Assembly: GCA_014360565.1 (NCBI GenBank)
Contig: JACIXH010000002.1
Location: 47,970-111,969, forward strand
Direction: 5' to 3'
Origin: Nocardia sp.
Lineage (GTDB): Bacteria > Actinomycetota > Actinomycetes > Mycobacteriales > Mycobacteriaceae
DNA length: 64,000 nucleotides
The notes under the pieces are model-generated. The model made no database searches. It saw only the letters and a list, made by a program, of their open reading frames with translations, and was not told the DNA's origin. This document shows, in pieces, positions 36,337-44,814 of this stretch. Made by a program: the position numbers and the translations under genes. How positions within the stretch are numbered: position 1 is the stretch's first letter; each line of letters begins with the position of its first letter.

Positions 36337-36375
36337 ATAGTTAGCAATCCAGTGTTCGCGCGAAGGAAAATGTCT

Positions 36376-36400
36376 CTGAACTGCCAATATGACATGTCCA
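36376..36400 (+). repeat. Dispersed GATGACACGTCCC repeat, copy 9
   Basis: Diverged copy CTGAACTGCCAA followed by TATGACATGTCCA. It lies upstream of the ligase start and 34 bp beyond the stop of the next minus-strand gene. Confidence 0.6.
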
Positions 36401-36433
36401 CCATGCCCTGAAGTGTGGACTACATAAGGATGG

Positions 36434-36754
36434 TTACCGATCGTAGCCGTCGTCTGAGCGGTCGATTGCCGCGGCGAAGGCGTTCCCCGTGGAGTGTCGC
36501 GCCAGCGCGCTGGTCGACCTCGGAGCCGGATCAAGGATCGTCGGATGCTGCGCGGCGTGTTGTGCGCGCTCGGCCGCTGCGCGAGCCACATCGGCCGCGA
36601 TTTTTGTCCGAGGAGACAACGTTGTGCGCAGCAGCTCGGCGTCGAGCTCTTTGCGCCGACGCGTGAACTCTTCGAGTACCTCGATCGACGGCGCCGACGG
36701 TGCGTGTTTGATGTCGTCGATCAACGCCTGCAGACGACTCCGCAAATCAGCCAC
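36434..36754 (-). CDS. Small coiled-coil protein
   Basis: 106 aa from a GTG at 36754 with GAGGGG upstream (a further upstream start is possible). Largely alpha-helical with heptad-like charge pattern (ADLRSRLQALIDDIKHA, EFTRRRKELDAELLRTTL). No recognised family, no membrane segment. Lies between the ligase gene and the AbiE pair on the same strand, separated by repeats on both sides. Confidence 0.55.
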   Translation of the reverse strand: MADLRSRLQALIDDIKHAPSAPSIEVLEEFTRRRKELDAELLRTTLSPRTKIAADVARAAAERAQHAAQHPTILDPAPRSTSALARHSTGNAFAAAIDRSDDGYDR

Positions 36755-36823
36755 TGGACCCCCCTCGTCGATGAACTCCCATCGTCGCACGCGCCACCGA
36801 CACCTCACCACTGATCACCGTCA

Positions 36824-36847
36824 CGACCTGCGCCGATGACACGTCCC
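36824..36847 (+). repeat. Dispersed GATGACACGTCCC repeat, copy 10
   Basis: CGACCTGCGCC followed by GATGACACGTCCCT. It lies 32 bp past the stop of the AbiEii toxin gene. Confidence 0.8.
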
Positions 36848-36878
36848 TCGCATTCCCTGAGTCGACGAAGCCGGCTCC

Positions 36879-37886
36879 TTAGAGCAGGTGCGCGTGGGTA
36901 CGGATCGTCTCCAGGCATTGATGCAGCGATGGTTGCGCGCCGTAGACCAGCTGCATCGCACGGCGATATCCCGCAGTCAGCGCCGGGCTGTGCGCGGCTG
37001 TGTCCAGCAGGGGGCTGTGCCCGAATCCGTCCGCGGGTCGTGGTGTGTAGCTGAAGCCGGCGCTTTCGCTGTGCTCGTCGACATCGGCGCACAACCGCGC
37101 GATGCCGTCGGGCCCCAGGTCCTCGAGCGCGGCGACCACCTCGGCGTTGGCGAGCAGGCAGTGGATGTCGTAGAGGTGGCGTGCGTTGCGCTGCAGCGCA
37201 GCGATGGCCTTCTCGTCCGGGGCACGCGAAGCACCATCGTGCAGGGCGGCCAGCTTTTCGAACAGCGTGCGCTCCGGTGCGAGGACCTCGACCGCGAACG
37301 GCGCGAACTCCTCCCACGTGTCCGGAGTGTCACCGAAGACCTCGATCGCGAAATCGGCGATCAGGGAACGAATCTCGCGCCGGTGCGTGGGAAAAGTGCC
37401 CCCGCGCGTGCCCATCTCCAGAAGTACACCCTCAGTGATGGCCCGCTCGGCCGCTGCCGAGGGCATCACGCGTGCCGGATAGCGGTAGCGCACATTCCTC
37501 TTGACGCCGGCTGTCGACTCCTTGGCCTCGGTCGCGTCCTTGCCGATCCCGAGGTGTTCGGTGACCCCGTCACGGACACGCTTGAGCGCCTTGTCACGGG
37601 TGCCGGCACCAGCACCGACATCGGGGAAGATGACGAGCAGGTCGACGTCCTCGGAGAACCGTTCGATCAGCCTGTAGACGCGAGACAGCGACGTTCCGCC
37701 TTTGAAGATGACTGTCAGCTCACCGCTGCCGGTTTGACCGACCACCTCCACCGGGAAGGTCGTCGCCCGCAGGACTTCCATGGCCCAAAAGTCTTTTTCC
37801 AAAAACGACTGGTCTAGACCTAACTGCTCAGCCGAGGCGGCGATCAGCGCGGCCAGGTCATCAGGGTGCTCACGCAGCGCAGGCAT
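36879..37886 (-). CDS. abiEii: AbiEii/AbiGii-type nucleotidyltransferase toxin
   Basis: 335 aa. The type IV toxin core is clear: LEKDFW at 29-34, GGTSLSRVYRLIERFSEDVDLLV at 63-85 containing G-G-x-S and the S-x-D-V-D catalytic motif, and a later helical domain. Such toxins transfer nucleotides to tRNA or proteins and arrest growth; in phage infection this aborts the cell. It begins at the base where the antitoxin stop ends, so the two are translated together. Repeat copy 10 follows its stop. Confidence 0.9.
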   Translation of the reverse strand: MPALREHPDDLAALIAASAEQLGLDQSFLEKDFWAMEVLRATTFPVEVVGQTGSGELTVIFKGGTSLSRVYRLIERFSEDVDLLVIFPDVGAGAGTRDKALKRVRDGVTEHLGIGKDATEAKESTAGVKRNVRYRYPARVMPSAAAERAITEGVLLEMGTRGGTFPTHRREIRSLIADFAIEVFGDTPDTWEEFAPFAVEVLAPERTLFEKLAALHDGASRAPDEKAIAALQRNARHLYDIHCLLANAEVVAALEDLGPDGIARLCADVDEHSESAGFSYTPRPADGFGHSPLLDTAAHSPALTAGYRRAMQLVYGAQPSLHQCLETIRTHAHLL

Positions 37887-38503
37887 CAGGCAAGCATGCC
37901 CGATACCCGCAAGTCCTCACCCAGTCGGATCAAGTTGTCCCGCAACGTCGGAGAGCGCTCCCCCTCGGCTGCGGACGAGAGCGCACGCCAACGCAGCTTG
38001 CCAGCGGCTACCGCCTTGCCCACGGCGGCGCTCAGTGCGGTCCAGCCTTCGTCCACGGTGGTCTCCCAGTCGCCGCGCAACAGTTCGAGGACCGCGATCT
38101 CGAGCGGGCGCAGAGTCGCTCGGCGCAAATTGTTGCGCTTGGACACCTCCACTCCTGGGATCGACGTCGGAACGGCGCCGGTCACCACCATGGTCGGTTT
38201 GGCCGGGACCTGCGTGGTCAGCCCGAGCGCGCGGGCCGCGGAAAACCCAGTCGGTCCCGCGCCGGTCTTGCCCAACACCTCGGCGGCGACAGCCTCGGCA
38301 GTAGGGCGCGTCAATCCGTAGCGAGTCGGGACACCCTTGAAGTACAGACCTCGGCGGATTGGGACCAGCTCACCGCGCTGGTGCGCGCGTTTGATCGCCG
38401 ACGCGGCGGCAGCAGTGGTCCCCGGCAGGCGACTCGTGTGAACGAAGCTCCCGGCCGGGTAGGACTCCAACGCCTTGGCGGCGGCACCTACTGCTGACCT
38501 CAT
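37886..38503 (-). CDS. abiEi: AbiEi-type antitoxin
   Basis: 205 aa from the ATG at 38503 (MRSAVGAAAKALESY). N-terminal winged helix (AAAASAIKRAHQRGELVPIRRGLYFKG) plus the C-terminal AbiEi domain (RRATLRPLEIAVLELLRGDW). AbiEi represses its own promoter by binding inverted repeats and counteracts the toxin indirectly (type IV). The start was chosen because earlier codons overlap the presumed operator region; the gene ends one base into the toxin start. Confidence 0.9.
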   Translation of the reverse strand: MRSAVGAAAKALESYPAGSFVHTSRLPGTTAAAASAIKRAHQRGELVPIRRGLYFKGVPTRYGLTRPTAEAVAAEVLGKTGAGPTGFSAARALGLTTQVPAKPTMVVTGAVPTSIPGVEVSKRNNLRRATLRPLEIAVLELLRGDWETTVDEGWTALSAAVGKAVAAGKLRWRALSSAAEGERSPTLRDNLIRLGEDLRVSGMLA

Positions 38504-39093
38504 GACAACAAAGCGTACCGAAAAGATGTCACGAATACGAGTCGAGCGATCCGTATCAACCATCACAATCATGCTATGAGCTGCCAGAATAGTCAGAACG
38601 CACTTAACAAAGTATCGGACTCACAGTCACAGTTCACCACGACAGTGTTGCCAGGCCATCGCTCGTTATACCGCTGGCACGCCTCGCAACGGGTCGAGGA
38701 GCAGCGTGATGGTCACGCACTCCCACGCCTTTCCGCATTCCCGGCACGGGGCTGCCGTAGCCGGCTTCGGGCACGTGGGCTGCGAACAGTCGCTCATCTT
38801 CACGATGGTGCGGTTCGAAGTCGGGCCGCCTATTCCACTTCGCCGCGGCGCCGACGAGGCGGATCCGAACCCGATCGCGAACCGAGATTGTCCGTGCGTC
38901 GAAAATGTCACCGCAGGTAGTCATATTTGCAGCCTATGACTTCGCACCGACATCGACGCAGCGGCTCTTCGCGTCGACCGAAATGTTCGCCGCCACCCGA
39001 CTTGACCAGCCGAAACGGCATGTCCCCACACTGCAGGATCGGTCGGTTACTGGTCGCGCAGATCCCCACCCTCGGGTACTCGGCCGCATTCCG
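38504..39093. other. 590 bp gap: AbiE promoter, a small Cys-rich ORF and a repeat
   Basis: The stretch upstream of abiEi (38504-38640) is AT-rich and probably holds its promoter/operator. A minus-strand frame 38797-38666 encodes 43 residues with CxxxxC and CRECGKAWEC motifs that could bind zinc; it is weakly supported. Repeat copy 11 lies at 39002-39027. No other gene found. Confidence 0.4.
39002..39027 (+). repeat. Dispersed GATGACACGTCCC repeat, copy 11
   Basis: TTGACCAGCCGA followed by AACGGCATGTCCCC, a diverged copy. It lies 67 bp beyond the stop of the minus-strand gene at 39094. Confidence 0.65.
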
Positions 39094-39468
39094 TCACCGC
39101 CTCGATGTCCAGCCGAGGTCGTACGGTGCCAGTAGCGCCAGCAGCCGGGCACGGTCGGCCTCGGTGGCCGGCTCGTACAGATCCGACAGCGGGAGCAGCA
39201 TGACTTCTGTTCTCGCGGAGTGGTCGACTTCGATCTGGAATTTCACGCAGCCGAGCACATCCCCCGACTGGGTAGTGACCAGTTCGATGAGCTCACCAGG
39301 CACTGGATCCAATTTTGCCCCGAGTGCCTTTTTCCACATCGCGAGCCCGGCTGCCCATCGCAATTTTGCTGGTGGCCAGATCCGGGCGGGAAAGACGCGG
39401 AGACCGACCGGCGGCGCAACTGGCTGTACCGCGGTGTGCTCGGGGGTGTTCCAGTGAGACATCGCCAT
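39094..39468 (-). CDS. Hypothetical protein following the ImuA'-like gene
   Basis: 124 aa from the ATG at 39468, whose ATG touches the upstream gene's stop (TGATG-type junction), implying translational coupling. The body (GELIELVTTQSGDVLGCVKFQIEVDHSARTEVMLLPLSDLYEPATEADRARLLALL) is coherent alpha/beta sequence. In mycobacteria the gene after imuA' is imuB, but this short protein has no resemblance to a Y-family polymerase. A new partner is an open possibility. Confidence 0.6.
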   Translation of the reverse strand: MAMSHWNTPEHTAVQPVAPPVGLRVFPARIWPPAKLRWAAGLAMWKKALGAKLDPVPGELIELVTTQSGDVLGCVKFQIEVDHSARTEVMLLPLSDLYEPATEADRARLLALLAPYDLGWTSRR

Positions 39469-40220
39469 CAGCCCGCCCGCGTCGACAGGCCGATGACCTC
39501 AGCTGAGGGCTCCACCCATTCCCAGTCCATGCGCCCTCCGGGCCGAGGCCCCTTGCGGAAGTCGCCGGACCTGGTTCTTCCGTCGCGCCCGGTCGCTTCG
39601 ATGCGAAAGGTCTGGGCGGTGATGCGGCCACGTCCAGGTCCTAGACCCTCCAAGCCGACACAGGACGCGGACAAGCGCAGATCGACGCCGCCGATCCTGT
39701 GTTCGGGACCGAGCAGGACGAGAGTGCATCGGCGGCTTGCCGCTCTGGCGAACAGGATCTTCGCTCTAGACGGCGGAAGCAGCCGCGGATGTAGTTCGCT
39801 GACCACCAAGGACACGCCGTCCATGAGGTTGTGCAGGACCGTGATCAACCGGTCGTCGTCGGTGGGGCAGTTCACGGCGAACAACCTGCTGAGCGCTCCC
39901 CCGAGTTCATAGAAGGCATGCAGAGATCGGACTGCTCCATGGCGGTCCGGGGTGTTGATCAAGGCGGTGTACTCGCCAGCGGCGGTAGCGGCCGCGAGCA
40001 TGCCGAGCAGCGGCGAGGAAGAGCCTGCGTAGGACACCACGGCGCCTCGGTCCAGCCCGCCGCCGGGAAGCACGCGGTTCAGCGCGTCGATCGTGGGCAG
40101 CTTCGGTCGCGACTGGTCCTCTTCTGGCTCCGCGGCTGTCCGGCGGCGAACGAAGGCGGCGGCCTGTTCCCGGGAGAGCCCGGCCAGGTCGGCGACCTCC
40201 ACCTTGATCATGTCCACCAT
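39468..40220 (-). CDS. imuA': ImuA'-like RecA-family protein
   Basis: 250 aa (ATG at 40220, or 40211 giving MIKVEVADL). The pattern LNRVLPGGGLDRGAVVSYAGSSSPLLGMLAAA with the RecA-fold core but without a GKT P-loop resembles the actinobacterial ImuA' proteins that work with ImuB and DnaE2 in mutagenic repair. No imuB or dnaE2 follows. A LexA-type box directly upstream supports SOS induction. The Walker A lysine is absent, as expected for ImuA'-type proteins that do not act as recombinases. Confidence 0.7.
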   Translation of the reverse strand: MVDMIKVEVADLAGLSREQAAAFVRRRTAAEPEEDQSRPKLPTIDALNRVLPGGGLDRGAVVSYAGSSSPLLGMLAAATAAGEYTALINTPDRHGAVRSLHAFYELGGALSRLFAVNCPTDDDRLITVLHNLMDGVSLVVSELHPRLLPPSRAKILFARAASRRCTLVLLGPEHRIGGVDLRLSASCVGLEGLGPGRGRITAQTFRIEATGRDGRTRSGDFRKGPRPGGRMDWEWVEPSAEVIGLSTRAG

Positions 40221-40222
40221 TT

Positions 40223-40238
40223 TCGCACATACGTTCGA
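40223..40238 (-). promoter_or_regulatory. LexA-type SOS box
   Basis: TCGCAC-ATAC-GTTCGA matches the actinobacterial consensus TCGAAC-N4-GTTCGA with one mismatch (C for A). It ends three bases upstream of the ImuA'-like start, the usual place for a repressor box. Binding by LexA is inferred from sequence. Confidence 0.7.
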
Positions 40239-40313
40239 CTGCGGGCCTCACCCGCCGCGGCTCGGTCCAAATCAACCGGTAGACGGCGAGTTCAGACCGT
40301 CCACATGTTGCAT

Positions 40314-40335
40314 TATATCGCCTATAGGCGATATA
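40314..40335. promoter_or_regulatory. 22-bp perfect palindrome upstream of the ADP-ribosylglycohydrolase
   Basis: TATATCGCCTA followed by its reverse complement TAGGCGATATA. It lies 115 bp upstream of the ATG at 40450 and within the divergent promoter region. AT-rich, perfect dyad symmetry in a GC-rich genome suggests a repressor operator; the regulator is not identified. Confidence 0.6.
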
Positions 40336-40449
40336 GTTATCGGGCTGCAGCAGTCCAACATCGGCCAGGCCAGCCACAACGACGTGTGCAAGTGGGAATC
40401 ATCGCGGATTCTCGCGCACCGGCCCCCTCTCTCAATTCAGGAGTACCAA

Positions 40450-41469
40450 ATGCAGACTGCACTGACGCTCCCACTCAGCGCCGTCGCGCGCGGATACACC
40501 TGGCTCACCCAGCAACTGCGGGGTACCGCAGCTGACCGGAATCCCACTTCGCCGCTAGCTGACAGAGCAGCGGGCGCTCTTCTCGGTACCGCGGTGGGCG
40601 ACGCCCTCGGCGCAGGCTACGAGTTCACTCACCCCACTCCCCGGACCAAGATCGACATGGTCGGTGGCGGAGTCTTCAAATGGGCACCAGGCGAATGGAC
40701 CGACGACACCTCGATGATGGTCGCCGTTGCGCTCGCCGCCGACGAGTTCGGCAACCTTCATGACATCCAGGCGCTCAATGGTGTTGCGGCGCAGTTCATC
40801 ACCTGGTGGGACTCCAAACCACGAGACATCGGTCGACAAACCCGCCAAGTCCTGAGCGCACGCAGTAAGAGCGCTGGGCAGATGTGGGCGCGCGCAGGCA
40901 AGATCAGCGGCCGCAAGGGCGGCAACGGCTCTTTGATGCGCACCGCACCCATCGGCCTGGTCTACCTCGATGATGCTGAAACTTGTGCGGCCGCCGCCGT
41001 ACTGGTCAGCAGCCTTACGCACGACGATGAGCGCGCCGCCGAAGCATGCACGATATGGTCGCTCGCGATCCGGCATGCGGTGCTGCACGGCAACTTCGAC
41101 GGCGTCGGTGACGCGCTCTCAGTTGTCGACGCGAACTACTGGGAGCCGCTGTTGGATCAGGCCGAGACCGCCGAGTGCGCCTCCGCTTTTCCCCGCAACG
41201 GCTGGGTCGTCCACGCACTCCAGACTGCGTGGTGGGCGATCACCCACGCCGACACCCTGCCCGGCGCTTTGGAGCTGGCGGTCCGAGCCGGTGGCGACAC
41301 CGACACAACCGCTGCGATCGCAGGTGCACTACTCGGGGCGCGGTATGGGGCGTCGGCGGTGCCAGCGCGCTGGCGCAGGATCGTTCACGGGTATCCGGGG
41401 CTATGCGGTGACGACCTGGCCGCCTTGGGAGTGCGCCTTGTGCACCGTCAGGTACGACAGCCGGGATGA
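40450..41469 (+). CDS. ADP-ribosylglycohydrolase (DraG family)
   Basis: 339 aa from the ATG at 40450. All landmarks of the DraG/ARH fold are seen: GALLGTAVGDALGAGYEF near residue 43, T84-DDTSM89 (metal-binding TDDT-x) and G281-GDTDT286 with the downstream AIAGALLGARYG. It removes ADP-ribose from arginine or another acceptor, or hydrolyses poly-/nucleotide ADP-ribose. A basic N-terminal extension precedes the domain. It is divergent from the ImuA'-like gene, and the 22-bp palindrome probably controls it. Confidence 0.95.
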   Translation: MQTALTLPLSAVARGYTWLTQQLRGTAADRNPTSPLADRAAGALLGTAVGDALGAGYEFTHPTPRTKIDMVGGGVFKWAPGEWTDDTSMMVAVALAADEFGNLHDIQALNGVAAQFITWWDSKPRDIGRQTRQVLSARSKSAGQMWARAGKISGRKGGNGSLMRTAPIGLVYLDDAETCAAAAVLVSSLTHDDERAAEACTIWSLAIRHAVLHGNFDGVGDALSVVDANYWEPLLDQAETAECASAFPRNGWVVHALQTAWWAITHADTLPGALELAVRAGGDTDTTAAIAGALLGARYGASAVPARWRRIVHGYPGLCGDDLAALGVRLVHRQVRQPG

Positions 41470-41474
41470 ATAGA

Positions 41475-42164
41475 TCATGGCCATTGGCCTGGCCCTTCAG
41501 CCTGCGACGCCGTACAGGGATCGAATATCAGGCCGCGCCGATGCCGAAACCGATAGCGATGTTGTTCGGCCACAGTGAGCTCACGGAACCCTGACCTCTT
41601 GTAGTGCATGGCGACCGCATCGACCGAGGTCAGGGCGAGCAGCACCGTGGCGTGCTCTCGTGCGAGGGAGAGTAGATCGTTTCCGAGCTCGACCGCGTGA
41701 TCATGTGTGCAGCCGCGGTAGGGCCAGCGCACGTAGTCCATTACCAGCACCGCCCCATGATGCGGCGCCAGCGCCAGGAAGGCGCCACCATCGCGATCAC
41801 CACGCCACATCGTGTATCGAAACAGCTGCATGAGCACAAGGGCTATTCCGGCGAAACCGAGTGCGGCCAGCAGCCATCGGGCATCGCCATCGACCAGCAC
41901 TGTGCCCACCGATGCGGTCACCGCGCAGGCAAGAATCTTCGCGATGGCGACCCGCTCGGTCGCGCTCGGTAACCGTGTCGCATCTTGCGCCAACGCATTG
42001 CGTGTGTCCGGTCGGCTGGCCTTGATCGCACGCTGACGTGCACTCCATCGATGCAGGAACGGCCCGACTTTGCCTAGATGTTTGGCGCGATGTGCCCGGA
42101 CCTCGCTGAAGAAGCCGCGGTGATCGACTGGTCGAGGGGCCAGGTCATCCATGCCAGCGAGCAT
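41475..42164 (-). CDS. Membrane protein with a GNAT-like C-terminal domain
   Basis: 229 aa from the ATG at 42164 (or MDDLAPRPV at 42152). Two hydrophobic spans at about residues 74-95 (VAIAKILACAVTASVGTVLV) and 98-115 (ALGFAGIALVLMQLF) are followed by AVLVMDYVRWPYRGCTHDHAVEL..LLSLAREHATVLLALT..AMHYKRSGFREL, reminiscent of a GNAT acetyltransferase core. The gene starts 22 bp after polA on the same strand, so it may be the last member of the telomere-type operon. Convergent with the ADP-ribosylglycohydrolase gene. Confidence 0.65.
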   Translation of the reverse strand: MLAGMDDLAPRPVDHRGFFSEVRAHRAKHLGKVGPFLHRWSARQRAIKASRPDTRNALAQDATRLPSATERVAIAKILACAVTASVGTVLVDGDARWLLAALGFAGIALVLMQLFRYTMWRGDRDGGAFLALAPHHGAVLVMDYVRWPYRGCTHDHAVELGNDLLSLAREHATVLLALTSVDAVAMHYKRSGFRELTVAEQHRYRFRHRRGLIFDPCTASQAEGPGQWP

Positions 42165-42186
42165 CTCACGTATGGCTCATGGCGAT

Positions 42187-44814
42187 TCAGCCGTGGGCTG
42201 CGGCCCAGGTGCGACCGACTCCGACTGTCACATCAAGCGGGACAGCGAATTTCGCTGCTCGCGGCATGACTTCGCGCAGGAGGGCACTGAGCCTGTCGAC
42301 TTCGTCTGCGGGCACCTCAAACAACAGTTCGTCGTGGATCTGCAGGATCATCCGCGCGCGCAGCCCTGCCGACCGGATCGCGGTCTCGACGGTGGTCATC
42401 GCAGTTTTGATGATGTCGGCGGCAGTGCCCTGGATCGGGGCATTCAGCGCGGCACGCTCGGCGGCGTCGGTGGCGCGAGGGTTGTCGCCGTTGAGATCTG
42501 GTAGGTAGCGGCGACGCCCGAACAAAGTCTCGGTGTATCCAGTACGTCGCGCTTTCTCGACGAGAGCATCGAGGTAGTCGCGCACGGCGCCGAAGCGGGC
42601 GAAGTAGGCAATGTAGTGCTCTCGAGCCTCAGCGATCGGGATGTTCAGTTCGGTGGCGAGGCCGCGTACTTGCTGACCGTAGGCAAGGCCGTAGGAGATG
42701 GCTTTGGCGCGGCTTCGTTGGGTATCGGTGACCTCGTCGAGGGGGATGCCGAAGGCGAGGGCAGCGGTGAAGCGGTGCATGTCCTCGCCACTGGTGAATG
42801 CGTCGATCAGGTGCTGGTCGCCGGATGCGTGGGCCATGATCCGCATCTCGATCTGGCTGTAGTCGGCAGCGAGGAGGTAATCGAATCCGGGCCCAGGGAC
42901 GAAGGCTTCGCGGATTCGCAGGCCTGCAGCACTGCGGATCGGGATGTTCTGCAGGTTCGGGGAGAGGGAGGACAGGCGCCCGGTTTCCACGGTGGTCTGC
43001 GACAGGGTGGTGTGGATCCGGCCGTCGGTCTCGATGTGCTTGAGCAGGCCGTCGATGATGGCGCCGAGTTTGGCCGCGGCGCGGTGGTCAAGGACCTTCT
43101 GCAGGAACGGGTGCTCGGTCGTGTCGAGCAGTTTGGTCAGCTCGTCAGCGGCTGTGCTGTACCCGCTTCTGATCTTGCGGGTGCGCGGCAGTCCTAGGTC
43201 GGTGAACAGCGCCTGCTGGAGTTGCGGTGTCGAGCCGAGGTTGATCGGGCGGCCCAGGATCTCGACCGCGGCGGCGGTGGCGGCGGCCGCGGCGGCGGCG
43301 AACTCGGCGCGAAGCACGATCAGGTGAGGCCGATCGACCGCGATGCCGCGGTGTTCGATGTCGGAGAGAATCGCGGCAACGGGCAGTTCGATGGTGGCCG
43401 CGAGCTCGGCCATCCCCCGATGTGCGAGCTCGGCCAGCAGCGTGTCGGCGAGTCTCGCAGTCACCTGGGCGGCGGCCGCGGCGGGGGATCCGCCCTGGGG
43501 CGGGCTGAACAGGTTATCGGTGGTGTTCAGGGTCGAGGGGTTGACGTCTTCGAGGTGGCGAGCGGCGGCCGCGCCGAGGGTGTAGTCGGCGGCGTTGGGC
43601 GCGAGAAGGTACGCAGCGAGCGCGGTGTCGATCTGTACGCCGTCGATGGGCCAGCTTTCAGCGCGGAGGGCGTGGATCATGGATTTGAGGTCATGTACGG
43701 CCTTGGTGACGGCGGTGTCGCAAAGCCAGGCGGCGAGCGCATCGCGGTCTCCGGCGCTGGCCTGGGCCAGGTCGAAGTAGCCGGTTGTGCCGGTGGGCGT
43801 GGTGATGGCGACGGCCTCCCCGACGGGAGCTGCCTGGATCGCAAAGCTGTGGCGACCGCGGCTGCGCGCGTGGTCGGTGAGCCATGACGTGAGGTGGTCG
43901 GCGGGAATGCGGTGGGTGCTCGGCGAGTCCGTGTCCGAGCCGGCGAAGGCTTTCAGTGCGGCTGCGCCCTGGGATGGCATGGCCAGCTCGTCGAAGCGTT
44001 GCACGATTTCCTGACGCGCCGTAGTGGGCGGGGCCAGGCGCAGGTCATTGGAGCCGTGTCCGGCCAGCGTGGGGTCCAGGCGCAGCACCTGGCGGTAGGT
44101 GAGCAGTTTGGTGGCGTGGTTACGCAGATCCAGGCCGCCACGGCGGGGCTGGTCCTCAGCGAGAAGTGCGTCGAGGGTCCCCGCGCCGGACAGCCAGGTC
44201 TTCGCGGAGCGCTCCCCTACGCCCGGGACTGGCGCGAGACCTCGCGGTTTGTCTCCGCGCAGCGCCAGGTAGTCGACAACACTGCCGGCATCGATCCCGA
44301 GCCGGATATGAACCTCGGTCGGGGTCAACCGTTCGGGGTCACGGTCCAGTCTCGGGCGGATGAGAGTGATTGTGTCGGTGACGCATTGAAGGATTCGTTC
44401 ATCGGTGCTGAGGATGAGCACGGGGCTCTGCGCTGCTCCTGCGAGGGAGGCGATCAGGTCCGCCGCTTCATACCCGGGGGGTGCCTCGAGCACGGGCACA
44501 TTCAGCAGTTGAAGCAGTTCACGCAGGATCTGTTGCTGAGCTGCCAGATCGGCGGGCGCGAGGTGCGGGCGGTAGGACGGAACCTGTGTAGCTCGTCGGC
44601 TGGATCCCGGCCCGTCGAGAACAACGGCGGCGTGGGTCGGGCGCTCGATGTTGATCAGATCAACGATGGCGGAGAGGAATCCGGAGATGGCGTTGGTCGG
44701 TTGGCCGGTAGCGGTGGTGGCTCCTGTCAGCGGCATGCTGCGGTAGGCGAAGCTCAGGACAGTGGGCACGTCGACAAGCAGCGTGCTGGTTGTTCGTGTG
44801 GGCGCGGTGGTCAT
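42187..44814 (-). CDS. polA: DNA polymerase I
   Basis: 875 aa from the ATG at 44814; the open frame extends to 45456 but earlier codons are shadow sequence of the HTH gene. Family A polymerase motifs are intact: ADYSQIEMR (motif A), RSRAKAISYGLAYG (motif B, with Tyr), LQIHDELLFEV (motif C). The middle domain lacks obvious 3'-5' exonuclease residues, as in other actinobacterial PolA. The N-terminal 5' nuclease domain has a change: E116-A117-A118-D119 where the family has EADD, a metal ligand altered. It overlaps the preceding gene by ATGA, so it is coupled to it. Confidence 0.95.
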   Translation of the reverse strand: MTTAPTRTTSTLLVDVPTVLSFAYRSMPLTGATTATGQPTNAISGFLSAIVDLINIERPTHAAVVLDGPGSSRRATQVPSYRPHLAPADLAAQQQILRELLQLLNVPVLEAPPGYEAADLIASLAGAAQSPVLILSTDERILQCVTDTITLIRPRLDRDPERLTPTEVHIRLGIDAGSVVDYLALRGDKPRGLAPVPGVGERSAKTWLSGAGTLDALLAEDQPRRGGLDLRNHATKLLTYRQVLRLDPTLAGHGSNDLRLAPPTTARQEIVQRFDELAMPSQGAAALKAFAGSDTDSPSTHRIPADHLTSWLTDHARSRGRHSFAIQAAPVGEAVAITTPTGTTGYFDLAQASAGDRDALAAWLCDTAVTKAVHDLKSMIHALRAESWPIDGVQIDTALAAYLLAPNAADYTLGAAAARHLEDVNPSTLNTTDNLFSPPQGGSPAAAAAQVTARLADTLLAELAHRGMAELAATIELPVAAILSDIEHRGIAVDRPHLIVLRAEFAAAAAAATAAAVEILGRPINLGSTPQLQQALFTDLGLPRTRKIRSGYSTAADELTKLLDTTEHPFLQKVLDHRAAAKLGAIIDGLLKHIETDGRIHTTLSQTTVETGRLSSLSPNLQNIPIRSAAGLRIREAFVPGPGFDYLLAADYSQIEMRIMAHASGDQHLIDAFTSGEDMHRFTAALAFGIPLDEVTDTQRSRAKAISYGLAYGQQVRGLATELNIPIAEAREHYIAYFARFGAVRDYLDALVEKARRTGYTETLFGRRRYLPDLNGDNPRATDAAERAALNAPIQGTAADIIKTAMTTVETAIRSAGLRARMILQIHDELLFEVPADEVDRLSALLREVMPRAAKFAVPLDVTVGVGRTWAAAHG

